Assembly: GCA_023249395.1 (NCBI GenBank)
Contig: JAHFCS010000012.1
Coordinates: 1 to 15,672, forward strand
Reading direction: 5' to 3'
DNA from: Gemmatimonadota bacterium
GTDB taxonomy: Bacteria > Gemmatimonadota > Gemmatimonadetes > Gemmatimonadales > Gemmatimonadaceae
Length of the DNA stretch: 15,672 nt
Shown: piece after piece, positions 6,512 through 13,718 of the stretch
How the letters are laid out: every line of letters begins with the position of its first letter
How positions within the stretch are numbered: the stretch's first letter is position 1
Program-made: the position numbers and the translations under genes
The notes under the pieces: generated by a model
What the model was told of the DNA's origin: nothing
What the model saw: the letters and a program-made list of their open reading frames with translations, nothing else
Databases searched by the model: none

Positions 6512-7165
6512 ATGTCGAGCATCGCGAGAGCAGTAGGGGGTATGATGGTGCTGGGTTGTGCCTTCGTCCCCGCCGTTGCCGCGGCGCAGAAAGCTGGTGA
6601 TATGACCGTCGGAGTGATGGGCGGAGCGAATTATGCGAAAGTAAGTCAGGACCCCCAGGACGCCGGCCTCACGCTCGATTACAAGTGGGGGTTCGTTGCC
6701 GGAGGGTTCCTGGGAATAGCCGTGAACGACGTGTTCAGCGTCGAGCCCCAGGCGCTGTTCAGCGTGAAAGGAGCCAAGTTCAGCGGTGGCGGTGAATCCG
6801 GAAGCGTGAAGGCCAGCTACATCGAAGTGCCGGTGCTCGGCAAGTTTTGGATTCCGGTCTCGGACAGTCAGGTCAGGCCGTTCATTTTTGCAGGGCCTTA
6901 CGCCGCGTTCAAGGTGAGCTGCACGGCGGAGAGCGGCTCGACTTCCGTCGATTGCGACCAAAATCCCGAGCTCAAGCTCAAGAGCACGGATTTCGGCGCC
7001 ACTGGCGGTGCAGGGCTTGAGTTCAAAGCGGGCAAACAGGTCGTGAGAGTCGACGCGCGGTACGATCTTGGACTCACGAACATCAGCGACAAATCCGGCA
7101 GCCAGACGATCAAGACACGGTCCATCACTGGCACCGTGGGCGTGGGCTTCCCGCTGCCGAGGTAG
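6512..7165 (+). CDS. small outer-membrane beta-barrel protein
   Basis: A 217-residue secreted protein, probably an eight-strand-class outer-membrane barrel of the porin-like/OMP_b-brl type. Seen: a signal peptide with hydrophobic core MMVLGCAFVPAVAAA and likely cleavage before Q26; then alternating amphipathic strands (MTVGVMGGANYA, WGFVAGGFLGIAV, VFSVEPQALFSVKGA, SYIEVPVLGKFWI, VRPFIFAGPYAAFKV, FGATGGAGLEFKA, VVRVDARYDLGLTNIS, ITGTVGVGFPL), typical of these barrels, with the YIEVPVL strand especially characteristic. One Cys pair (CTAESGSTSVDC) may form a disulfide in a loop. ATG at 6512 is preceded by GAGGAG at a good distance. The specific function (adhesion, stress or structural) cannot be told. 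It is monocistronic, with a hairpin just after its stop. Confidence 0.88.
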   Translation: MSSIARAVGGMMVLGCAFVPAVAAAQKAGDMTVGVMGGANYAKVSQDPQDAGLTLDYKWGFVAGGFLGIAVNDVFSVEPQALFSVKGAKFSGGGESGSVKASYIEVPVLGKFWIPVSDSQVRPFIFAGPYAAFKVSCTAESGSTSVDCDQNPELKLKSTDFGATGGAGLEFKAGKQVVRVDARYDLGLTNISDKSGSQTIKTRSITGTVGVGFPLPR

Positions 7166-7176
7166 GATAGTTTTAT

Positions 7177-7210
7177 CGGTGGGCCGGAGTCTTCCTGATC
7201 CGGCTCACCG
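7177..7210. terminator. hairpin between convergent genes
   Basis: A 12-bp stem (CGGTGGGCCGGA with TCCGGCTCACCG; one G-U position) around a 10-base loop, starting 11 bases after the barrel gene stop and 18 bases before the end of the opposite-strand fragment. Its position suits a bidirectional terminator, but no clear T-tract follows on either strand. Confidence 0.5.
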
Positions 7211-7228
7211 AGCTTGGGGCCGGAGCGA

Positions 7229-7862
7229 TCATCGGCGGTCCTCTTGAATCTCAAGTGTGTAGGCGCCGGTCTGCGGCAACCCTTTTGTCCCCGCGAAGAT
7301 CGCGTAGTAGTTGGTCGTCGTCGCAGTGTACACTAGCTGCGCGTCCTTGGCTCCGGTTGTGTCCTTGTTATCGTTGGAACCCACAAGGACCTCGTCGAGT
7401 CGCACGAGATTGAGGAAGGAATCGACCGCCGTCGACGACATGGATATTGTCACTGACTGGCCGGCTTTCAGAAGAATGAAGAACACGTCGGCGTAGCTGG
7501 TGTTCGGCGACTGACCCGCGACGCAGTCGGTGGTCTCGATGTTCTGGGTGGTCGAGACATTCTTCACTACGGACACTACCTCGCAGTTGCCGACCCGCGG
7601 TTGACGTCGTGCCCGATGATATCGAGTAGTCACCTGTGATCGCCGCATCGAACGAGCTTGCGCCTAACACATATGTGCCGGGCGGAAGAAGCGCCTTGAT
7701 CGCGGAGTTGGTACTGTCGACGTTGCTGGTCTCGTCATCGTTTTCGCCGATGGCAGTGCCGTCGGCCGTGCCGAGGGGTACCGCTGCCGAGGTAAGCGAC
7801 CGCAGCGGGGCGACTTCCTCCGCACAACCCGCTGAAATGGCGGGTTGTGCGGAACCTGTCAC
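7229..7862 (-). pseudogene. pre-peptidase C-terminal (PPC) repeat protein, frameshifted fragment
   Basis: Two overlapping minus-strand frames together encode parts of two successive repeats of a secreted beta-sandwich protein. The upstream frame (from GTG 7862) gives ENDDETSNVDSTNSAIKALLPPGTYVLGASSFD...TGDYSIS; the downstream frame (to TGA at 7229) gives NCEVV...VSTTQNIETTDC, then SYADVFFILLKAGQSVTISMSS, SFLNLVRLDEVLVGSNDN, YYAIFAGT and TGAYTLEIQ. Both show the pattern of pre-peptidase C-terminal domains (NDD, LPPGTY, TGxY). The break is a single-base-type frameshift near 7575-7615. There is no signal peptide: the frame is stopped by TGA just upstream of 7862, and the 5' end abuts the end of the cytochrome gene, so the N-terminal part of the protein is missing. 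Either a decayed gene or, for the frameshift only, a sequencing error. Confidence 0.72.
7820..7852. terminator. strong hairpin behind the cytochrome gene
   Basis: A perfect 13-bp stem (CCGCACAACCCGC with GCGGGTTGTGCGG) around the 7-base loop TGAAATG, starting 25 bases after the cytochrome stop in the direction of transcription. It suits a terminator for that gene, though no T-run follows. It lies within the first codons of the PPC fragment, which supports the view that the fragment is not independently expressed. Confidence 0.6.
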
Positions 7863-7877
7863 CAGTCAGGCGGGAGA

Positions 7878-9827
7878 TCATCGAGAAACGGGCCCTTGGC
7901 CGCTGCCCCGGTCCCTCTGGATCGCCGCAAGCGCGGCTTCCGCCTCGGACATTCGCGGATCCAGCCGCAGCGCCGCACGGAACTCCGCCTCCGCCAGATC
8001 GAGCTGGCGGCGCTGCGCGAAAAAAACGCCGAGCACGAGGCGATCACCCGCCTGATCGGCGTTGTAGCGCTGGCTCGCGACGAATTCCGCGGCGGCGGCA
8101 TCGAATGCGCGCCGCTGATCGGCGCTCTTCAGTGAATCAGCAATCGCCGCAAGAACCCAGGCCGCGCCCTGGCGCACGGCGCGATTGCTGTCGGAGAGCA
8201 TCGGCAGGCCAACCTCCAGCCGCTCGGGAGCGCCGAAGCCCTCGGCGATCTGTAGCGCCGCGAGGCGAACGAGTGGCCGGCTGTCGTGCGCCCACGCGCG
8301 CGCCGCCTGGAGCGCGACCGAGCCCGGGTGCCCGGCGAGCCGGCTCAGCGCGGAGGCGCGCACGAACCATGGCTCGGTGGAGTCGTTCGCCACACGGGCG
8401 AGCGCGCCGATCGCGCTCGAGTCGTGTCGATCGTCGGCCGCGAACGCCTCGGCGAAGCGCTGAAATCCCGGCAGCGGAGTCGGATACCACACGTGGATCT
8501 GCGCAGCGGCCCAGCGCGCGTCGCGATTTGTGTGGCACATGTTGCAGGCGTTGGGCACATCGATGGCCACAGTGAGATCCGGCCGCGGGACGCGGATGCT
8601 GTGATCGTGACGCGGATCGACCAGCATGTACGTGGTTGCGGGCATATGACAGGACACGCAGGCTGCGCCGGGACCGGCCGCGAGGTGATGATGGTGCGCG
8701 GAAGTGTCGTACTTCGCCGCAAGGTGGCACTGCATGCAGAGCTGATTGCCGGTGATGCGCAATTTCGCCGTGTGTGGATCGTGACAATCGGAACACGTGA
8801 CGCCGGCTGCGTACATCTTGCTCTGCAGAAATGAGCCGTAGTTGTAGACCTCCTCGTCCTTCTGCTGGCCGTCCGGATAGTAGAGGCCCGGCGTGATGAG
8901 CGGGATGTAGTAGTCGAGGAAATGAGCGCCGGCCGTATAGCCATCGGCGATGTGCACGCGGCGGCCGTGACACTGGGCACACATCTCGATCTCGTGATCG
9001 GCGCGACGCGGCACGCTGCGATGGGGGATTCCCGACGCCGGATCGGTCGCCCAATACACGCCGCGGCGCTCGGTGAGCTGAGCTTGCAGTCCATCGTCGT
9101 GCCAGACGATTTGGCGCAGCCACGCGGGATAGCGCCCCCACCTCGTGTGCCGCGAGCCAGGACCATGACACGCTTCGCACGCCACATTGATTTCGGCGAA
9201 CGACGTGCGGAATTGATCGGTGCGCTCGTCGTAGTTCTTTCGGACCGCCGTTGAATGACAGTCGGCGCACATGTGATTCCAGTTGTATCGGCGCCCCGTC
9301 CAGTGAAGCGGATCCTGCGGTTCGGCGCCGCGACCGGGCGTGAGCGAGAACCAGCGCTGCCCACCCTGGACGGCGGGGCGAGCGTCCCAGGCGACGGTGA
9401 GCGCCTGCACGCGCCCGCCGGTGAGATCAACGAGGTACTGCTGGAGCGGATAGACGCCGAACGTCCAGCGGATCTGGTAATCGTGCACGGCGCCGTCTTC
9501 GCCGTCGGTGTTGACGAAGTAGCTATCGCCGCGGCGGAAGAATGTCGACGTGACGGCGCCGCTCGTGAAGTGCGCGCTATCGAACCGACCGAGCACGGCG
9601 CCCTGCGTGGCGTCCTCCATGGCGACAGCGTGCTGCGACGATATCCAGGCCGCGTACTCGCCGGCGTGGCACGAGGCGCACGCCTTTGCGCCGACGAACT
9701 CGGGGCGCTGAGCTCCGGCGGACTGGCTTGCCTGTTGCCGAATCCGGTAGACGGCGAAGATCGCAAATGCGATCGCTATCAGAACGGCGGCTGCCGCCGT
9801 GACCCGGAAGCGCGTGCTCGATGGCAT
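7878..9827 (-). CDS. octaheme c-type cytochrome with HEAT- and TPR-like C-terminal region
   Basis: A 649-residue membrane-anchored multiheme cytochrome, facing the periplasm. Seen: an N-terminal hydrophobic anchor at residues 10-27; eight CxxCH haem sites at 50-54 (CASCH), 187-191, 217-221, 283-287, 345-349, 364-368, 390-394 and 428-432; and many further His that could be distal ligands. The first part resembles cytochrome c554/c'-like multiheme proteins, while the CHDPH and CVSCHMP stretches resemble doubled-CxxCH segments. Residues ~465-590 (ALARVANDS..., ALSRLAGHPG..., VRLAALQIAEGFG, VRQGAAWVLAAIAD) are HEAT-like helices, and ~595-640 (LVLGVFFAQRRQLDLAEAEFRAALRLDPRMSEAEAALA) is a TPR. It is probably an electron carrier or redox enzyme; the substrate is unknown. 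ATG at 9827 is chosen; a TTG three codons upstream (9836) is possible. No partner redox gene is adjacent. Confidence 0.92.
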   Translation of the reverse strand: MPSSTRFRVTAAAAVLIAIAFAIFAVYRIRQQASQSAGAQRPEFVGAKACASCHAGEYAAWISSQHAVAMEDATQGAVLGRFDSAHFTSGAVTSTFFRRGDSYFVNTDGEDGAVHDYQIRWTFGVYPLQQYLVDLTGGRVQALTVAWDARPAVQGGQRWFSLTPGRGAEPQDPLHWTGRRYNWNHMCADCHSTAVRKNYDERTDQFRTSFAEINVACEACHGPGSRHTRWGRYPAWLRQIVWHDDGLQAQLTERRGVYWATDPASGIPHRSVPRRADHEIEMCAQCHGRRVHIADGYTAGAHFLDYYIPLITPGLYYPDGQQKDEEVYNYGSFLQSKMYAAGVTCSDCHDPHTAKLRITGNQLCMQCHLAAKYDTSAHHHHLAAGPGAACVSCHMPATTYMLVDPRHDHSIRVPRPDLTVAIDVPNACNMCHTNRDARWAAAQIHVWYPTPLPGFQRFAEAFAADDRHDSSAIGALARVANDSTEPWFVRASALSRLAGHPGSVALQAARAWAHDSRPLVRLAALQIAEGFGAPERLEVGLPMLSDSNRAVRQGAAWVLAAIADSLKSADQRRAFDAAAAEFVASQRYNADQAGDRLVLGVFFAQRRQLDLAEAEFRAALRLDPRMSEAEAALAAIQRDRGSGQGPVSR

Positions 9828-9967
9828 CGCTGGCAAGTAAGGTGAATCTGTCGCGCGTAACTAGTGCAAGTACCGCTGAACGCTCTTGACGGCTAGCCCC
9901 TTACGACTGAGCGGAGGCACTACATCGGCCTGAAACCCACGCCGGTGGAGCCATGCCGGCAGTAGGT

Positions 9968-9973
9968 TAGAAT
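9968..9973 (+). promoter_or_regulatory. possible -10 element of tRNA-Arg (UCG)
   Basis: TAGAAT lies 7 bases before the first base of the tRNA, so transcription could begin at or next to the mature 5' end. No good -35 is present at the expected distance, so this is tentative. Confidence 0.3.
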
Positions 9974-9980
9974 TAGAGCA

Positions 9981-10054
9981 GCGCCCGTAGCTCAATTGGA
10001 TAGAGCTTCTGACTTCGGATCAGAAGGTTGGGGGTTCGAGCCCCTCCGGGCGCG
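9981..10054 (+). tRNA. tRNA-Arg (UCG)
   Basis: 74-nt cloverleaf. The acceptor GCGCCCG pairs with CGGGCGC; the anticodon stem TCTGA/TCAGA closes the loop CTTCGGA with anticodon TCG, reading CGA/CGG; the discriminator is G; CCA is not encoded. It matches tRNA-Arg (ACG) at 69 of 74 positions, with the changes at base 26, base 34 and the T stem, so the two are recent paralogs. It stands alone between the divergent cytochrome gene and a convergent secreted-protein gene. Confidence 0.98.
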
Positions 10055-10107
10055 TGACTAGTCGTGATAGATGAAGCCAGCCTGGCAATCTCGACTCCCT
10101 GCGTCAG

Positions 10108-10923
10108 CTACTTCCAGAAGGAGGGGTTTGCCGCCTTCCACTCTTTGGACACGTAGCTCATCTTCGGGCTGAACTCGAAAATCTGCGAGCTGGAGGAAAC
10201 AACTCCATCGCTCACCAGTTTGCCCATCGTCTGGAGCGCCTCGTCTCCCGCGGCGTCGGTCCACGCCTTGCCTTGAGCCGGTCCGGCATCCATTACCGAC
10301 AATGAGCTCATCGGTATCCATACCATGTAGGTGCCTGAAGGAGCCCCACTCACGACGCGATACATCACCCAAGGCTGGTCAATTTTCGCTTTCGCGTTGG
10401 CGTCACGGTACATCGATGCAGCCTTCATGAAGTCCGAGTCGTGACCGGGGCGAACGCGCCATGTCACCACTTCGAAGTAGCGCATGTTCGGAATCGACAT
10501 CGGACCGCCATACGTCATTCCGGGAACGAGCCGTGCCACCATGCTGGTGTTGTTGTTGATGAATTCGGCATCACCCTTCGACAGTTTCCCAAGCTCCGCG
10601 GTCATTGCGGCGTTCGAGTTGGACATGTCGTTGTCCTTCTCCATTGCCGAGAGAGACGGATACGGAGTCACGTACCACGCCTCGTTCGGTCCCGTTGTGG
10701 ACGTCATCGCCAGGTAGTTGGTGGGATATTTGTACTTCGAGAACACTGCCGGCCAGCCGGCCTCGAATGCGGCGTGCTCCGCCCGGCGTCCCACTTTCAC
10801 TTCTTCGCGCCCAATCTGGAGGATATTCGGGGGCGGTGGGGGCGCCGATCCTGATTGTGCCTGCAGTGAAAACGTTACCGTTGACAACAGCAACAGCGTG
10901 CCGCCTGATAGGAAGCGTCTCAT
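10108..10923 (-). CDS. secreted protein with two dimeric alpha-beta-barrel-like halves
   Basis: A 271-residue exported protein of unknown function. Seen: signal peptide MRRFLSGGTLLLLSTVTFSLQA with likely cleavage after A22, and a Pro run (about 28-32) as linker. Two similar halves follow: residues ~36-125 (IGREEVKVGRRAEHAAFEAGWPAVFSK..., YLAMTSTTGPNEAWYVTPY, LSAMEKD) and ~149-260 (YFEVVTWRVRPGHDSDFMKAASMY..., WVMYRVVSGAPSGTYMVWIPM, LSVMDAG). Each has the strand-helix-strand-strand-helix layout of dimeric alpha-beta barrels (ABM/NIPSNAP/Dabb class), so the protein may form an intramolecular dimer. ATG at 10923 is chosen because the signal peptide starts there; the frame remains open to 11001. 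The catalytic role is unknown. It follows the DUF5916 gene after 159 bp containing a hairpin. Confidence 0.75.
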   Translation of the reverse strand: MRRFLSGGTLLLLSTVTFSLQAQSGSAPPPPPNILQIGREEVKVGRRAEHAAFEAGWPAVFSKYKYPTNYLAMTSTTGPNEAWYVTPYPSLSAMEKDNDMSNSNAAMTAELGKLSKGDAEFINNNTSMVARLVPGMTYGGPMSIPNMRYFEVVTWRVRPGHDSDFMKAASMYRDANAKAKIDQPWVMYRVVSGAPSGTYMVWIPMSSLSVMDAGPAQGKAWTDAAGDEALQTMGKLVSDGVVSSSSQIFEFSPKMSYVSKEWKAANPSFWK

Positions 10924-11015
10924 AGATGAAGCCCATTGTGCGATGGGCCGCGTGGTGGAGGCGACCGGGTACACCCCGGTGCCGCGCGGACAAAGCAACA
11001 TATACGAGACATTTG

Positions 11016-11054
11016 CCGCCGCAAGCCGCAGGTCAGAGGAGCGGCTGCCGGCGG
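11016..11054. terminator. imperfect GC-rich hairpin after the DUF5916 gene
   Basis: Arms 11016-11029 and 11041-11054 pair at 12 of 14 positions around an 11-base loop, 28 bases beyond the stop of the DUF5916 gene in the direction of transcription. No T-tract follows, so it could be a weak terminator or a processing or stability hairpin between two genes of one operon. Confidence 0.4.
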
Positions 11055-11082
11055 AACGTGACGGACAGCGTGCCCTGCGCTC

Positions 11083-13662
11083 TCAGCGATTCAGCCAGTA
11101 CGACATTTTCACGAGAAATGTGTTCGCCGGGTGGAGACGGGCCAGACCACGGACATCGCCCCCAAATCCTTCGACGCCCTCAGCCGGTGCGAATCCCTGA
11201 CGCCCTTCGTTCCAGACTAGGAACAGGGTGGATCCGGGGAGATACTCCCAACGGAAGACAACGTTGGACTGAAATTGCTTGAAGTTGAATCCGCCGGGAT
11301 CGCTCGTGACGGCGGGATTGTCGTACGCCGCATAGCGGTCGTCGTATGCGGCCGCCCGCGGATTGGTGGATAACTGTCGCACGCTGCTGTACGAGCCTTT
11401 GGAGATGAATGGCTGGGCGTATATCTGGAGCGACACGGCGGGACTGAAAGTGTAGTTGAGGCGCACCGTCGCGGAGGTCGTCTTCTGGTCGAGATGCGCG
11501 AAGGTATAGTGTTTCTGGCCGTCGCTATCGGTGAAGTTGCCGAACCATTGGTGGTCATTGATGTCATGACTCCAGTTCACCGAAAACGCGGAGCTGAATT
11601 GACCGCCGAGCTTGTAGTCGACTTCCGGACTCAGATTCAAGGACCGGTTGCGGCCGGCGTTCCCGCGGACGTAATTGACCCAGAGCATCGGCACGACCGA
11701 GCGCCGATCGTCGCCGTTGATCCCCATCCACGGAGCTATGTAGCTGTCCTGACGGATCGCAGGGCCGCCCCGCGCTGCGCGATCGTCGAACGTTGTGCCG
11801 AGCTGGCCGACGGTGCCGCCAGCGTGGATCGACCAGTTGTTCTTGAACGTGAGATGAGTATTGGTGTTGTACGCCGCTTCCAGGGGCAGTCCCCCGGCGG
11901 TCCAGTACTGCCACCAGTTGTTATTCCATTGGAAACGATTGTAGAAGGCGCGCTGGTTCCGATCGAAGAAGCCCACCCATGTGTTCCAGGACTGCTGGTC
12001 AGCCCGCCGAAGAAAACCGATGTCGTTCACCTCGAAGCCGGGTGAGCGCCGTTGGTACGAGGACTCGAACATCAGATGCTGTCCGCCGACCTTGCCGAAT
12101 TTGAGCTCCTCAGCGTCACCGTTGAGCACTGTCCGGGTCGAATCCAGCGGCAACCCTGCATCGGGGCGCTGGTAGTAGTGCACAGCGTCGCGCTGAAGCC
12201 CAAGTATCGATGCGGCGCTACCGTGGACGCGGCTCTGGTCCAGCGATCCCGAAATCTCATAGTTGTTGCCGAGTAAACGATGCCGGAAGTCGATTGCGCC
12301 GGCGTAGGCGTTTCCTGCGAGATACGGTGAGGACCATTGGTCCAGACTGCGGTTGACGGCGGTGAACATCGCGCCGACACTGCTGTTGCCGTTCCGGATA
12401 TCCTGCCGCACGCGGGCAACACCGAAGTTCGTGAGTGGCTCGAAGGTCTTGTCGCCCGCGCCTGACACATGCTCCGTGGTTGCGTCCAGAATGCCGAAGG
12501 TCAGCCCATTTGGAAAACGTCCAAGCAGTTTGGCGGCTCCGATGATCGTCGTTGGCTGCAACGGGACCGTGTCGCCGTAAATACCGGCCAGGTCAGGCGT
12601 CCGGCCGATTCTGCGGCTGTAGTAGAGGCCTTCGCCGTTGCAGTTGACGTTGTTGCAATTCACGTCGAAGCGGAACAATCCGCGCCCGGCTACGAAAAAA
12701 GGCCTGCGCTCATCGAAGAATGATTCGTACGCCGAGAGATTGAGGACCGCGGGATCGGACTCGACCTGGCCGAAATCGGGATTCACTGTAGCGTCGAGCG
12801 TCACATTCGGCGCGACGCGATATTTCAGGTCGCCGCCTGCGGTCAGAGTGGTGCGCTGGGTATACCGGTTGTTGACGATCTGCGACGCACTCTTGCTGAC
12901 GACGTACGGCAGCGCCTCCAGCTTGCGTGGCGCCTCCAGTTCGTTCAGGCCCTCGAGTGAACCGAGCTGCGACACCATATCGGGCTTCGCCTGACTGAAC
13001 ATCGGCCAGCTCACACGCTCCTGGTACCGGTAGATGTCCCGATCGATGGTGAATCCGAACGTGTGCGATCGCTCGCTGCCGTAGCGCATCTGCGAAAACG
13101 GGATCCGAAATTCGGCGGTCCAACCCAGCGAATCGATCCGCGTCGCGACGTCCCATACAGCGTCCCACGCACCGTCCTCGTTGCCTCCGTCATAAACGGC
13201 CTGGTCGATCTTCACTCCGGCTGCGTTGACGCCGAACTCATAGCCGGTGCGGCGGTCGTGGTAAGAGTCGATGAAGACCCAGATCATGTCCGAGCTGGTA
13301 AATGTGTCGCGCCGCTCCAGGAGACGAATGATGCTGTCGGGGTGCGGGTCGAACGCGCGGACGAAGACGTAGAGATTCGCGGCATCGTAAGCCACTTTCG
13401 CTTCAGTCTTGAACCGCGGCTCTTTACCCTCTATGGGCCGCCACTGCTTGAAGCCCGTGACGGCTGGAGCTGTAGCCCAGACCTGGTCGTCGTCCTTCCC
13501 GTCGATGGCAGGTGCGACGGTCGCGCGTGTTGCGACAGCGCCTGTAGCCGACGGCACCGCGATCCGCGCAGGAGTGGTCCCGTGCACCGGCTTAATGGTC
13601 TGAGCAAGCACCGGCGTTTGAAGACTCAGCGAGAGTCCGAGGAGTGCGATCGTTGAAATCAT
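11083..13662 (-). CDS. CBM9-like plus DUF5916 secreted/outer-membrane protein
   Basis: An 859-residue exported protein. Seen: signal peptide MISTIALLGLSLSLQTPVLA with likely cleavage before Q21; a CBM9-like beta-sandwich at about 45-235 (PAIDGKDDDQVWATAP, TEAKVAYDAANLYVFVRAFD, DMIWVFIDSYHDRRTGYEFGVNAAGV, WTAEFRIPFSQMRY); then the DUF5916 region with DATVNPDFGQVESDPAVLNL (290-309) and FFDERRPFF followed by GRGLFRFD and YYSRRIGR (about 316-353), the family hallmark. The rest is rich in alternating aromatic strands and ends FLVKMSYWLNR, consistent with a beta-barrel in the outer membrane. The paired Cys in VNCNNVNCNG may form a disulfide. ATG at 13662 is the only start that gives a signal peptide. 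The family has no firm biochemical role; carbohydrate or glycopeptide binding or uptake is a guess from the CBM9 part. It is 56 bp behind the PHP-like gene, possibly the same operon. Confidence 0.9.
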   Translation of the reverse strand: MISTIALLGLSLSLQTPVLAQTIKPVHGTTPARIAVPSATGAVATRATVAPAIDGKDDDQVWATAPAVTGFKQWRPIEGKEPRFKTEAKVAYDAANLYVFVRAFDPHPDSIIRLLERRDTFTSSDMIWVFIDSYHDRRTGYEFGVNAAGVKIDQAVYDGGNEDGAWDAVWDVATRIDSLGWTAEFRIPFSQMRYGSERSHTFGFTIDRDIYRYQERVSWPMFSQAKPDMVSQLGSLEGLNELEAPRKLEALPYVVSKSASQIVNNRYTQRTTLTAGGDLKYRVAPNVTLDATVNPDFGQVESDPAVLNLSAYESFFDERRPFFVAGRGLFRFDVNCNNVNCNGEGLYYSRRIGRTPDLAGIYGDTVPLQPTTIIGAAKLLGRFPNGLTFGILDATTEHVSGAGDKTFEPLTNFGVARVRQDIRNGNSSVGAMFTAVNRSLDQWSSPYLAGNAYAGAIDFRHRLLGNNYEISGSLDQSRVHGSAASILGLQRDAVHYYQRPDAGLPLDSTRTVLNGDAEELKFGKVGGQHLMFESSYQRRSPGFEVNDIGFLRRADQQSWNTWVGFFDRNQRAFYNRFQWNNNWWQYWTAGGLPLEAAYNTNTHLTFKNNWSIHAGGTVGQLGTTFDDRAARGGPAIRQDSYIAPWMGINGDDRRSVVPMLWVNYVRGNAGRNRSLNLSPEVDYKLGGQFSSAFSVNWSHDINDHQWFGNFTDSDGQKHYTFAHLDQKTTSATVRLNYTFSPAVSLQIYAQPFISKGSYSSVRQLSTNPRAAAYDDRYAAYDNPAVTSDPGGFNFKQFQSNVVFRWEYLPGSTLFLVWNEGRQGFAPAEGVEGFGGDVRGLARLHPANTFLVKMSYWLNR

Positions 13663-13718
13663 TGCGCTGTTCCGGGTGAAACAATGGCGGAAGTGGGTGG
13701 CCTAGCGACTAGGACATC

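Noticed and set aside
8345..9766. 473-codon open frame on the minus strand, overlapping the cytochrome in another frame
   Set aside because: It is rich in Arg, Ser, Thr and Pro in the way of high-GC shadow frames and has no family motif, while the overlapping frame has eight haem sites.
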